From Paenibacillus selenitireducens (GTDB lineage Bacteria; Bacillota; Bacilli; Paenibacillales; Paenibacillaceae): a stretch of DNA of 64,000 bases. Position 1 is the stretch's first letter. Every line of letters starts with the position of its first letter. The stretch lies in NCBI RefSeq assembly GCF_002021565.1, contig NZ_MSZX01000002.1, positions 676,554 to 740,553 on the forward strand, written 5' to 3'. Under the pieces are notes generated by a model that was given only the letters and a program-made list of their open reading frames with translations, had not been told where the DNA came from and did no database searches. The translations under genes and the position numbers were made by a program. Of the stretch, positions 1-8,556 are shown in pieces.

Positions 1-1
1 G

Positions 2-184
2 TTAATCGAACGGGTTCATCGCTATTTGAACTTGGTTCATTACAAAATCGACATCAGCGCGGAAATTGAGGAACATCGAAAGATTGTGTCAGCGTTGCTT
101 GAAAGGGATACGGAAAAGGCCGTAGAGGCTTCCAGAATCCATCTACAGCAGGCCTATCAACGGTTGCGAGGCAACTATAAATAA
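2..184 (+). CDS. GntR-family transcriptional regulator, C-terminal fragment (cut by window edge)
   Basis: Only the last 60 residues are in the window. The pattern EEHRKIVSALLERD followed by KAVEASRIHL matches the end of the FCD ligand-binding domain of FadR-subfamily GntR regulators. The His in EEHR and the His in RIHL sit where such domains hold a metal and an organic-acid ligand (family knowledge). The DNA-binding half lies upstream of the window. The gene points into the fucose locus, with an inverted repeat and promoter just after it, so it is a plausible regulator of that operon. The ligand is unknown; a sugar acid such as fuconate would fit the downstream enzymes, but that is inference. 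Confidence 0.8.
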   Translation, partial: LIERVHRYLNLVHYKIDISAEIEEHRKIVSALLERDTEKAVEASRIHLQQAYQRLRGNYK

Positions 185-198
185 CTTCCATATTCTTC

Positions 199-248
199 TT
201 TACACTATAAATCGTGTGTGATATTATTCTAAATCATACACGATTTAT
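199..248 (+). promoter_or_regulatory. Promoter embedded in a long inverted repeat (candidate operator)
   Basis: A sigma-A-like promoter is visible: TTTACA at 199-204, a 17-base spacer, and TATTAT at 222-227. Overlapping it are two 16-base arms, ATAAATCGTGTGTGAT (207-222) and ATCATACACGATTTAT (233-248). They are inverted copies with one mismatch, separated by 10 bases. The second arm would cover the start of transcription, which suits a repressor site. No T-run follows, so a terminator is less likely. The neighbouring GntR-type gene is the obvious candidate binder, but this is inferred. Confidence 0.6.
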
Positions 249-287
249 ACTTTTGTATGCGATTACATAATAGCGGAGGGGACGATC

Positions 288-1211
288 ATGTTTGTTCGCA
301 CAGTGAGCTTGTGGAGGAAAAACATCTATCGGCATTGGCAGCTTTATTGTATCGTGGCATTACCCGTTCTATTCCTCATCACGTTTAATTACGTCCCGAT
401 GTTCGGCATCCAGATTGCATTCAAAGAGTTCAACCCCATGCAAGGAATATGGCACAGTCCCTGGGTCGGAGGGAAGCAGTTCGAAATGTTCTTCGAATCC
501 CCTTACTTCTGGCCAATCATCCAAAACACACTCCTTCTTAGTGTCTACGCATTATGTATCGGAACACCTGCCGCCATCCTACTGGCACTCGCACTCAACG
601 AAGTAAAAAACCAACGCTTTAAGAAAATCGTTCAAATGTTCACGTATGCCCCTTATTTTATTTCCACCGTTGTATTAGTAGGTATGATTAACATTATTTT
701 ATCCCCCACAACAGGACTTTACGGTCAGTTATCCCATCTCTTTGGCGTCCAGAATGTCTTTGATATTTTAGGAGAATCAAAAGCGTTCTCATCGCTGTAT
801 GTATGGTCTGGCGTTTGGCAGGAAACAGGTTATGGCGCCGTCATTTATCTTGCAGCCTTAGCGAATGTGAACCCAGAGCTCTATGAAGCTTCCAAGATTG
901 ACGGTGCAACCCGGCTTCAGAAAATCATACATATTGATTTGCCTACGATTCGCCCCACCATCATCGTGCTATTAATTTTAGCGGTTGGCGGGCTGATGAG
1001 CGTAGGATTCGAGAAAGTCTTTCTGCTTCAGAATATGTTGAACCTGAGCACGTCCGAAGTCATTTCCACGTATGTGTATAAAATTGGGTTAGTGAACACC
1101 AATTACAGCTTCGCGGTTGCCGTCGGCTTGTTCAACTCGGTTGTCGGGTTCATTCTGATCTTCACAACGAATGTGCTCGCTAGAAAATATTCGGATTCGA
1201 GTCTGTTCTGA
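288..1211 (+). CDS. Carbohydrate ABC transporter permease, LplB family
   Basis: This is an inner-membrane permease of a binding-protein-dependent sugar importer. The 307 residues and about six hydrophobic segments are normal for the LplB/YtcP group. A cytoplasmic EAA loop is visible near residue 200 (EASKIDGATRLQKIIHIDLP), the contact for the ATPase. A good SD (GGAGGGG) precedes the ATG. The stop overlaps the region where the next permease begins, so the two are translated together. No ATPase gene is present in the locus; such importers usually share an MsmX-type ATPase encoded elsewhere (family knowledge). Context with two fucosidases suggests a fucosylated oligosaccharide as cargo. Confidence 0.9.
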   Translation: MFVRTVSLWRKNIYRHWQLYCIVALPVLFLITFNYVPMFGIQIAFKEFNPMQGIWHSPWVGGKQFEMFFESPYFWPIIQNTLLLSVYALCIGTPAAILLALALNEVKNQRFKKIVQMFTYAPYFISTVVLVGMINIILSPTTGLYGQLSHLFGVQNVFDILGESKAFSSLYVWSGVWQETGYGAVIYLAALANVNPELYEASKIDGATRLQKIIHIDLPTIRPTIIVLLILAVGGLMSVGFEKVFLLQNMLNLSTSEVISTYVYKIGLVNTNYSFAVAVGLFNSVVGFILIFTTNVLARKYSDSSLF

Positions 1212-1225
1212 TGAGGGGGATAGCC

Positions 1226-2128
1226 ATGGAGAAAGCCATTCACATTCGCGAGCCTTGGAGCGATCGGGTGAGCATGATTGTTATTTACATCTTTCTAAGT
1301 ATCATTCTACTTTGCGTTGCCTACCCCTTAATCTATATTATCAGCTCATCGTTCAGTTCATCTGCCGCAGTCACCTCCGGTAAAGTATGGTTGTTCCCGG
1401 TAGAACCTACGTGGTATGGGTATCAAGCCGTGTTCCAATATCCGCAAATATGGACGGGTTACCTCAATTCCATCATCTATACCGTATCGGGCTCCATCAT
1501 TAGCGTTGCTCTAACCATCATGATGGCGTATCCCTTATCGCGTAAGACATTTATGAGCAGGAAGGTCCTCATGTGGGCGCTGTTGTTCGCGATGCTGTTC
1601 AGCGGCGGATTAATTCCTTACTATCTCGTCATTAAATCTCTTCATCTGCTTGATACACGCTGGGCCATGATCCTTCCAGGTGCACTCAACATCTTCTCTA
1701 TTATTGTCGCCAAAACATTTTTCCAAAGCTCGATCCCAAATGATTTATATGAAGCCGCTCAGCTCGACGGATGTAATGATACCCGGTTCTTAACACGGAT
1801 CGTTCTTCCATTATCCAAGCCAGTAATCGCTGTATTACTGCTTTGGGCCGCAGTGAGCAATTGGAACTCCTATTTTAACGCGCTGATCTTCCTGAACAGT
1901 GAAAATCTCTATCCGCTGCAGCTTGTGTTGCGCGAAATTCTGGTCTTGAACAATGTCTCGACGAACTCGATTACGTTATCTCCGGAACAGCTCAAACAGT
2001 TCGAAGATATGAAGACACTCCTGAAATATTCCGTGATAGTTATCGCAAGCATACCGGTGTTGATTTTGTATCCGTTTATTCAAAAATACTTCGTCAAAGG
2101 GGTGATGGTGGGTTCCATCAAAGAATAA
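1226..2128 (+). CDS. Carbohydrate ABC transporter permease, YtcP (MalG-like) family
   Basis: This is the second permease of the importer, 300 residues, with an EAA loop near residue 190 (EAAQLDGCNDTRFLTRIVLP) and six hydrophobic segments. An ATG at 1211 overlaps the upstream stop (TGATG), but the SD GAGGGG at 1214-1219 lies inside that extension and is correctly spaced for the ATG at 1226, which I chose. The C-terminus ending in GVMVGSIKE is typical of YtcP-type permeases. It pairs with the permease at 288-1211 to form the translocation pore. Confidence 0.9.
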   Translation: MEKAIHIREPWSDRVSMIVIYIFLSIILLCVAYPLIYIISSSFSSSAAVTSGKVWLFPVEPTWYGYQAVFQYPQIWTGYLNSIIYTVSGSIISVALTIMMAYPLSRKTFMSRKVLMWALLFAMLFSGGLIPYYLVIKSLHLLDTRWAMILPGALNIFSIIVAKTFFQSSIPNDLYEAAQLDGCNDTRFLTRIVLPLSKPVIAVLLLWAAVSNWNSYFNALIFLNSENLYPLQLVLREILVLNNVSTNSITLSPEQLKQFEDMKTLLKYSVIVIASIPVLILYPFIQKYFVKGVMVGSIKE

Positions 2129-2179
2129 GCACAGAGGGTCGTTAGGGTGAATTCCATTTCGAATTTTGGAGGGGTATGC

Positions 2180-3850
2180 ATGTTTCGTTTCAATCGAACG
2201 GTATTGGCTGTCATGATGGCATCCATCATGATCATATTATCCGCTTGTTCAGGCAATTCGACGGATCCAAAGGACAATAATACATCGACGAATACCAATG
2301 GTACGGTCGACGAAAACAAAGTGGTCGATGTTTCCTTCTTCGCGGTTCCGTCTTCAGATGTGATAGACCTCAAAACGAACTGGTTCACCAATTATGTAAA
2401 AGAAACCTTCAAACTGAATATTCAATGGAATCTTGCACCATCCAGCGATTATTTAACAAAGCAATCCCTTCTGCTGTCCAGCGGCAACTATCCGGATGCC
2501 TTCTGGTCGGGCAGCTTTTCACCGTCAGATATTCTGAAATATTCACAGCAAGGGATCCTCGTCCCGCTTAATTCTTATATCGAGAAATACGCTCCCAATC
2601 TGACGAAAGCGATCGAGACCGCACCAGGCTTGAAGCAAGCCGTTACCGCACCGGATGGGAACATCTATGGCATACCAAGCTATAATTCATGCATTCATTG
2701 CTACTGGGGACAGAAATTCTGGATTAATACGGATTACTTGAAAAAATTCGGCTTATCTATGCCGACGACGACGGATGAGCTGACGAATGTGCTGCAAGCC
2801 TTTAAAGATAACGGGCTCGTGCCGTTGACCGGCACATCTGACGGGTTTGACCCGACGATCTTCCTCATGAATGCCTTCATTTATGACAATGGGTCCGATT
2901 TCTTTAACGTAGAGGATGGGAAAGTGAGCTATGCGCCCGTGCAAGAAGGGTGGAAGAAGGGCCTTACCTATATGCGTGATCTGTACGCGAAAGGACTCAT
3001 CGATAAGCAAGCTTTCAGTCAAAAGGGCGATGTTATCAAACAGTTGGCTGCGCAGAACAAAGTGGGCGTAGTACCTTATTTGTATAGCGCGGGATTTATT
3101 GATACTGCCGATCCGAGCTATCCGAACTGGAGTACTGTATCCCCATTGAAAGGGCCGGATGGTACCCAATATGCAGCATTCAGCGGAAATACGCCTAAAT
3201 CCCTGACGTTCGTGGTTACGAAAAACGCTAGCGAAGAGCAAATCGTGCGAATGATCAAACTCGTCGATTTCATCTATACACCAGAAGGCACTCAAATGAT
3301 GAATTTCGGTCAGGAAGGGAAGTATTGGACCAAAGCCGGTGCCGGGATTAAGGGTCTGAGTGGGGAACAAGGGCTGTTCATTACCCAGTCTGATAAATTC
3401 TACTCTGCTGGCGCGAAGCAGAATGAAGGCTGGAACCAAATGGGACCGATTTTCCAGAATACGACGTGGAGAAACGGATTTGTTGAAGCGAAGGCACCAT
3501 TTTCAGCGGATGGTTTGGAATCTCTTTTGATGCTGGAGACGATGAAAAATTATGCAGGTCATCAACCGAAGCAAGTGTATCCAGGGGTTATTTGGATTAA
3601 ACCTGAGGAATATCAGAATTTTGCGTTGCTGAAGACCAATATTGAACAGTATGTCAAACAAACGATGGCCCAATTTATTAATGGATCGAAATCCATCGAA
3701 AAGGATTGGCAGTCCTATGTGGACGGCATGCAAAAATTAGGCTTGACGCAATACTTGGAGATGGCACAGAAAGCCATGACAGCGCCGTTCGATACATCCG
3801 CATTCCAATCTGATACGAAGACGGTTGAGTTCTTGTCTTCCTTGAAATAA
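2180..3850 (+). CDS. Sugar ABC transporter substrate-binding lipoprotein (family 1)
   Basis: This is an extracellular lipid-anchored binding protein, 556 residues from the chosen start. A signal peptide of about 20 residues ends in the lipobox LSAC, after which the acylated Cys is followed by a Ser/Asn/Thr-rich linker. The length and the aromatic-rich body fit the large YtcQ/LplA-like group that works with LplB/YtcP permeases. An in-frame ATG at 2147 exists, but the SD GGAGGGG at 2168-2174 belongs to the ATG at 2180. It probably delivers a fucose-containing oligosaccharide to the two permeases upstream, judged from operon context only. Confidence 0.88.
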   Translation: MFRFNRTVLAVMMASIMIILSACSGNSTDPKDNNTSTNTNGTVDENKVVDVSFFAVPSSDVIDLKTNWFTNYVKETFKLNIQWNLAPSSDYLTKQSLLLSSGNYPDAFWSGSFSPSDILKYSQQGILVPLNSYIEKYAPNLTKAIETAPGLKQAVTAPDGNIYGIPSYNSCIHCYWGQKFWINTDYLKKFGLSMPTTTDELTNVLQAFKDNGLVPLTGTSDGFDPTIFLMNAFIYDNGSDFFNVEDGKVSYAPVQEGWKKGLTYMRDLYAKGLIDKQAFSQKGDVIKQLAAQNKVGVVPYLYSAGFIDTADPSYPNWSTVSPLKGPDGTQYAAFSGNTPKSLTFVVTKNASEEQIVRMIKLVDFIYTPEGTQMMNFGQEGKYWTKAGAGIKGLSGEQGLFITQSDKFYSAGAKQNEGWNQMGPIFQNTTWRNGFVEAKAPFSADGLESLLMLETMKNYAGHQPKQVYPGVIWIKPEEYQNFALLKTNIEQYVKQTMAQFINGSKSIEKDWQSYVDGMQKLGLTQYLEMAQKAMTAPFDTSAFQSDTKTVEFLSSLK

Positions 3851-3872
3851 AGCACGGAGGTGTGCTCGCGAA

Positions 3873-5048
3873 ATGAAATCTAAGACGCTTCGGGTTGCGT
3901 TCATTGACGGCCCTGCCTATGCCCCTCTGTATGCATGCTTGGCACAATTCAGCCAACAATTCGGGATACAAGTGGATATCGGGTTCAAGGGAACGCACCC
4001 TGATCTGAATCGTCATGTACAAGAATGTTTTGAGAACGGCTTGTCTTCCTATGATCTGATATCCACGCATACGAAATATGCTCCGTCGCAAGCGCGTTAT
4101 TTATATGGACTAGATCAGGCATTCACAGCAGAAGAGCTGGGGGATTTCTCTCCCGCTCTTCTGGAGCTTGCCCGCGTGCAAGGTGAATTAATAAGCATTC
4201 CGCGTAATTTTGATGCCAGGTTGCTGGTCTATCGGCGCGATCGCCTGGAGGAGCTGGGGTTGTCCGTTCCGGAGACATGGGAGGAGCTAGCTGATGTTGC
4301 GTCCAGAGCGACAGAAGCAGGCTATACGGGGTTCGTATTCCCTGGGATGGAATCCGGTTTATTCGGGACTTTCTTCGAATTGTTGATCAGTGGTGGTGGA
4401 CAGCTATTCGATGAGCAATTACAGCCTAGGTTTGCCAGTGAAGCGGGTGTCGAAGCCCTTCATAAGCTCAGGCAATGGTATCAATGCGGGTGGACGCCGA
4501 AAGGGCTGCCTGACATGCATTATGATGAAGTATCAGCATCCTTCCGACAAGGTGAAAGTACGATGGTAACGGATTGGCCAGGCTATTTCGGCTTACTCTC
4601 CGATCCGATGTCACCTGTTTCTAACTTATTTGATCTTGCACTGACCCCGAAATCGGCAAGCGGCCGTCGCGCAGTTTATTGCGGAAGTCATTCGTTCGCG
4701 GTTCCAGCGTCCAGCGAGCATGTGGAAGAGGCGCTTCTTTTGCTGAAATTTTTGACTTCGCCGGAGGTGCAAGCCATTGATGCGGATCAGGGGCATGTTC
4801 CTGTTCGGCAATCAGTCATGACACGCCAGAAACAAGGGGCTCCTCCGCATTCGATTGCCGCCAGACGATGGTCTCTTCTGGAGGAAACCCTAGCGACAAG
4901 CGTTATTATACCGCCCAAGTTTCCGGAGTACCCTGCGGCTGAGGACATTCTATGGCAAGCACTCCGTAGATGCATTGTAGGAGAATTATCGGAACAGCAA
5001 GCGCTAGCCCTCGCATCGGAACAAATTCAGCAGCTTGTTGGTTCTTAG
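3873..5048 (+). CDS. Solute-binding-protein-like polypeptide lacking a signal peptide
   Basis: This 391-residue protein has the features of a periplasmic-type binding protein: VPETWEELADVASRATEAGYTGF near residue 125-150, a GGGQLFD turn, and a C-terminal segment with LLLLKFLTSPEVQAIDADQGHVPVRQSV. These are typical of family 1 sugar binding proteins. The N-terminus (MKSKTLRVAFIDGPAYAPL) starts directly with the first beta strand, with no hydrophobic stretch or lipobox, so the product should stay in the cytoplasm. GGAGG at 3856-3860 lies 12 bases before the ATG, and no upstream start would add a signal. It sits between the real binding protein and the catabolic genes. It could be a cytoplasmic sugar sensor, a chaperone-like partner, or a paralogue that has lost its export signal. 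Confidence 0.75.
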   Translation: MKSKTLRVAFIDGPAYAPLYACLAQFSQQFGIQVDIGFKGTHPDLNRHVQECFENGLSSYDLISTHTKYAPSQARYLYGLDQAFTAEELGDFSPALLELARVQGELISIPRNFDARLLVYRRDRLEELGLSVPETWEELADVASRATEAGYTGFVFPGMESGLFGTFFELLISGGGQLFDEQLQPRFASEAGVEALHKLRQWYQCGWTPKGLPDMHYDEVSASFRQGESTMVTDWPGYFGLLSDPMSPVSNLFDLALTPKSASGRRAVYCGSHSFAVPASSEHVEEALLLLKFLTSPEVQAIDADQGHVPVRQSVMTRQKQGAPPHSIAARRWSLLEETLATSVIIPPKFPEYPAAEDILWQALRRCIVGELSEQQALALASEQIQQLVGS

Positions 5049-5093
5049 GCAGGGAGCAATCGGACATGGAAATGGTTGAAAGGAGGAATAGCG

Positions 5094-5861
5094 ATGTCTC
5101 TTCAAGGCAAAGTGTGCATCGTGACGGGTGGCGGATCCGGGATCGGCGAAGTGACAGTCAAAAGATTCGCTTCAGAAGGTGCAACGGTGATCATTGCGGA
5201 CGTGAATGAACAAGGAGCGCAGCGGGTAGTCCATGAGATTTTGCGCCATAACGGATCAGCATCCGTTATGTCCGTACGAACCGACGTGTCCGATGATCGG
5301 GAGGTTCGATCGCTTGTGACGGAAGTCATTTCGCAATACGGTCATATCGATGTCTTGTTTAATAATGCCGCAACCATTTTGCCCAAAGCATTGGAAGAGG
5401 TATCCGAGCACGAATGGACAAGGGTCATCGACATTAACCTGAAGAGCGTATATTTGATGATTAAATATACGATCCCGTATTTGAGGGTTACCCGTGGAAG
5501 TATCGTGAATATGGCCTCGTTGAATGGCTTGGTCGGCCAGAAGCAGAATGCAGTCTATGCTGCGACCAAAGGCGGCATCATTGCAATGACGAAAGCGCTA
5601 GCTATCGATTATGCTCCCGAAGGGGTACGGGTGAACTGCATCTGCCCAGCGGGCGTCATGACGCCGCTTCTTGAGAAATGGACCATGGAGCAGGCCGACC
5701 CAGAGGAGGTACGCACCTCACTCAATGAGATGCATGCACTTGGCAGACCGGCACGGGCGGAAGAAATTTCCGATGCCGTGGTATTTCTGGCTTCGCAATC
5801 ATCACAATTCATAACTGGCGTTGCGCTACCGGTGGATGGCGGCGCATCTTTAGGATATTGA
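5094..5861 (+). CDS. SDR-family oxidoreductase (probable fucose or ketodeoxyfuconate dehydrogenase)
   Basis: This is a classical short-chain dehydrogenase of 255 residues. It shows the cofactor motif TGGGSGIG near residue 13, the NNAA motif near 87, the catalytic Ser in NMASLNG near 138, and YAATK (Tyr-x-x-x-Lys) near 151. The acidic residue after the second strand (ADVNE) favours NAD over NADP. The start at 5094 is set by AAAGGAGG at 5078-5085; the earlier in-frame ATG overlaps that SD. It lies directly before the sugar-acid dehydratase. In oxidative L-fucose routes, SDR enzymes oxidise fucose to the lactone or 2-keto-3-deoxyfuconate further on. Which of the two is meant cannot be told from sequence alone. 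Confidence 0.88.
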   Translation: MSLQGKVCIVTGGGSGIGEVTVKRFASEGATVIIADVNEQGAQRVVHEILRHNGSASVMSVRTDVSDDREVRSLVTEVISQYGHIDVLFNNAATILPKALEEVSEHEWTRVIDINLKSVYLMIKYTIPYLRVTRGSIVNMASLNGLVGQKQNAVYAATKGGIIAMTKALAIDYAPEGVRVNCICPAGVMTPLLEKWTMEQADPEEVRTSLNEMHALGRPARAEEISDAVVFLASQSSQFITGVALPVDGGASLGY

Positions 5862-5892
5862 AGACATCGAGGGGAACAGGGGAGATCGAACC

Positions 5893-6990
5893 ATGAAGAT
5901 TATTAAGGCAGAGAGTTTCATTTTACACGTTCCTATTACACCTCCCATTACGGATGCGATTAATGTGGCTACGCATTGGGGTGTGACAGGCGTTCGCCTA
6001 TATACCGATGAGGGGATTACGGGTTACGGGTATACGGGCACTTGCGCCCAAGGAGACGAGATGATCGCAGAGACCATTGATCGTTATTATGCCAAGAAGC
6101 TGATTGGCAAAGACCCGTTCATGGTGAAGCAGATTTGGGATGAGCTGCGGTACGGCGAGATGCATTGGATCGGTCGGGCAGGCGTCACGCATATGGCCTT
6201 AGCTGCAGTAGACATTGCGTTGTGGGATATCATGGCAAAAGCTTCGAATAAACCGTTGTGGCAGCTGCTTGGCGGACATAAATCCCAGAAGATCAAAGCC
6301 TATAATACGAATGGCGGTTGGCTGAATTGGAGCCAGGAACGGCTCATTGCTGATATGAGCAGCATTCTTGAGGAGGGATTTACCGCTGTCAAGATGAAGG
6401 TTGGTAAACCAGATCCACGGGAGGACTTCGCAAGGGTACAGGCGGTACGCCGCGCGATTGGGGATCAAGTAGGGTTGATGATTGACGTGAACCAACAATG
6501 GAATATCACGACAGCCATGACGTGGGGCAAGAAATTGGAGCAATTCGACCTTCTCTGGCTCGAGGAACCGTTAAATCCAGATGACATCATGAATCATCGA
6601 AAACTAGCGGATGAACTGAACGTACCGATCGCACTCGGCGAGCATGTGTATTCCAAATATGCGTTTCGCGATTACATCCATCAGGGTGCAGTCGAATATG
6701 TCCAAGTGGATGTCACGCGTGTTGCCGGCATAACCGAATGGCTGCAAATCGCCGGACTTGCTGCTGCATATGACTTGCCTATATGCCCGCATGTCGGGGA
6801 TATGGGACAAATTCATCAGCATCTGGTTGCATCCACGCCGAATGCGGTTCTGTTAGAGTATATCCCTTGGATCCGCCATATCTTCGAAGAACCAGCGACC
6901 GTAAAGGACGGGTTTTACGTGCTGCCGCAGATGCCAGGTGCATCGACTGAAATCATTCCACGTTATTTTGAGGAATACCGAGTGAAGTAA
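5893..6990 (+). CDS. Enolase-superfamily sugar-acid dehydratase (mandelate racemase subgroup)
   Basis: This 365-residue protein carries the catalytic set of the mandelate-racemase subgroup. There is a KxK motif (Lys167 and Lys169), metal ligands Asp198, Glu224 and Glu250, and a His-Asp dyad formed by Asp273 and His300 (CPHVGD). Enzymes of this type dehydrate aldonic acids to 2-keto-3-deoxy acids. With two fucosidases and an SDR in the same run of genes, L-fuconate is the most likely substrate. Galactonate-type acids are possible, since specificity in this family varies strongly. A lactonase and an aldolase needed to complete the route are not in the window. Confidence 0.85.
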   Translation: MKIIKAESFILHVPITPPITDAINVATHWGVTGVRLYTDEGITGYGYTGTCAQGDEMIAETIDRYYAKKLIGKDPFMVKQIWDELRYGEMHWIGRAGVTHMALAAVDIALWDIMAKASNKPLWQLLGGHKSQKIKAYNTNGGWLNWSQERLIADMSSILEEGFTAVKMKVGKPDPREDFARVQAVRRAIGDQVGLMIDVNQQWNITTAMTWGKKLEQFDLLWLEEPLNPDDIMNHRKLADELNVPIALGEHVYSKYAFRDYIHQGAVEYVQVDVTRVAGITEWLQIAGLAAAYDLPICPHVGDMGQIHQHLVASTPNAVLLEYIPWIRHIFEEPATVKDGFYVLPQMPGASTEIIPRYFEEYRVK

Positions 6991-7030
6991 CACGATATCT
7001 ATCGAAGAAATCAAGAGGAGTTGAACGTTC

Positions 7031-8305
7031 ATGAAAGCAGTTCATCCCGAAGCTCAATGGTTTGATGAAGCTCGATTTGGCTTATTTATTCATTGGGGTC
7101 CGTATGCGTTGCGAGAAATTGAGGCCTCTTGGCCTTTAATGCCCCATAGCAGGCAGCATCTGGATGTTGAAACCTATGAAAGTCTGGCAGATGAGTTCCA
7201 TCCAACTCGCTATAATCCGAGAGAATGGGCCCAGCATGCCAAGGAGGCGGGTGCGAAATACGTGGTGCTCACCGCAAAGCATCATGATGGATTCTGCCTC
7301 TTCGACACCGCAACGACCGACTATTGCGCGACGAAAAGAGGACCCAAACAGGATTTGATTGCACCTTATGTCGAGGCTATCAGAGAAGTGGGGTTAAAAG
7401 TAGGGCTGTATTTTACGACCATTGATTGGCATGACCCTGATTTTGCTACGATCCCCATAAGCAAGCATATTCAATCGCCGAAGCCGAATACGTATGACCC
7501 CGCAAGATGGTGGCAGTTCCACCAGCGTTTTATGGAACAGCTGCGTGAATTGCTGACAAATTACGGTCACATTGATCTGATCTGGTTCGATGTGCCGGGA
7601 TTCGGTGCGGATCGCTGGCGCAGCAGCGAAGTGAAGCAAATGATGTTGAACCTGCAGCCGCATTTAGTCATTAACGATCGATTGCCGGACGTGGGCGATT
7701 ATGAGACGCCGGAACAATTTGTACCGACACATCCACCGGATGGATGGTGGGAAACATGCATGACCATGAATCATCAATGGGCCTATCATTCGGTTGCATC
7801 GACATATAAGAGCGAAGGCACGCTGCTGGATACATTGCTCGAAGTGACGACCAAAGGAGGAAACCTCCTGTTAAATGTAGGCCCTCGACCGGATGGCACC
7901 TGGCCTGAAGAAGCGATTGAACGATTACAGCGAATCGGAGCGTGGCTCGGCCATTCGGGAGATAGTATTTATGGAACAAAGCGCATTACAGAGCATTATC
8001 CGCCTTGTTATTACGGCCCTATGACCCAAAAAGGAAATACGATTTATTTGCATGTCAGAGACATTCCTCGATTCCCTGTGGAAGTGCGTGAATTGGGGGG
8101 CCAAGTGAAGTCCGTGAAGTTGGTGAAGACGGGAGAAGAACTCCCTTACAAGGTGGAAGAAATATTTGGGTACTTGAGCGGAGCAGAAGGAAGCTACAGC
8201 GTAAATCGGATCTGGATCGATGTCCCCGCTGAAATCTGTGACGATTGGAATACGGCCATTGCGATCGAGTTTGATCGCGAACCGATTTGGCCCGTACGCA
8301 AATAG
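7031..8305 (+). CDS. Alpha-L-fucosidase, GH29
   Basis: This 424-residue enzyme has the GH29 opening WFDEARFGLFIHWGPYA, the AKHHDGFCLFDT block, and LIWFD near residue 187, where the catalytic Asp nucleophile of GH29 sits. A C-terminal LLLNVGPRPDGTWP segment matches the end of the catalytic barrel. GH29 retaining enzymes remove alpha-linked L-fucose. There is no signal peptide, so it works on imported oligosaccharides in the cytoplasm. The SD AAGAGGAG lies 13-6 bases before the ATG. It is the fifth downstream gene of the importer operon. The hairpin after it (8312-8351) probably marks the operon end. Confidence 0.92.
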   Translation: MKAVHPEAQWFDEARFGLFIHWGPYALREIEASWPLMPHSRQHLDVETYESLADEFHPTRYNPREWAQHAKEAGAKYVVLTAKHHDGFCLFDTATTDYCATKRGPKQDLIAPYVEAIREVGLKVGLYFTTIDWHDPDFATIPISKHIQSPKPNTYDPARWWQFHQRFMEQLRELLTNYGHIDLIWFDVPGFGADRWRSSEVKQMMLNLQPHLVINDRLPDVGDYETPEQFVPTHPPDGWWETCMTMNHQWAYHSVASTYKSEGTLLDTLLEVTTKGGNLLLNVGPRPDGTWPEEAIERLQRIGAWLGHSGDSIYGTKRITEHYPPCYYGPMTQKGNTIYLHVRDIPRFPVEVRELGGQVKSVKLVKTGEELPYKVEEIFGYLSGAEGSYSVNRIWIDVPAEICDDWNTAIAIEFDREPIWPVRK

Positions 8306-8311
8306 CTGGTC

Positions 8312-8351
8312 AGGACTCCCCTTTAGGATTTGTATCTTGAAGGGGGTTCTT
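8312..8351 (+). terminator. Hairpin after the GH29 gene
   Basis: AGGACTCCCCTT (8312-8323) pairs with AAGGGGGTTCTT (8340-8351), 11 of 12 positions counting G-U pairs. There is no good T-run, so termination may be partial and let some transcript continue into the GH95 gene. Confidence 0.4.
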
Positions 8352-8417
8352 GCGTAAATATTAGTTTTATGCAAACTTAACTTAGTTTCATCCATCGTCG
8401 CTTGGGAATCTAGCTTC

Positions 8418-8447
8418 TATAATCATAGTAAGTCAAGGAAATGACTT
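8418..8447 (+). promoter_or_regulatory. Possible promoter -10 box with adjacent dyad upstream of GH95
   Basis: A perfect TATAAT lies at 8418-8423, without a convincing -35 box. It is followed at once by the inverted repeat AAGTCA-6-TGACTT (8430-8447). This arrangement suggests separately regulated transcription of the GH95 gene. The rest of the 250-base gap (8306-8556) shows no gene. Confidence 0.35.
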
Positions 8448-8556
8448 GACGGTGAACGCGGTACGGTAATCTGTCGGCGATAGTGAAATGGTTTGTCTCC
8501 TTGAACCCGGTCTGATCTGATCGTACCATTTAATAGTAGGAATAGGAGTGAATGAA

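Noticed and set aside
5587-5605. cre-like GAAAGCGCTAGC inside the SDR gene
   Set aside because: It lies deep in coding sequence and only partly fits the consensus; there is no nearby promoter.
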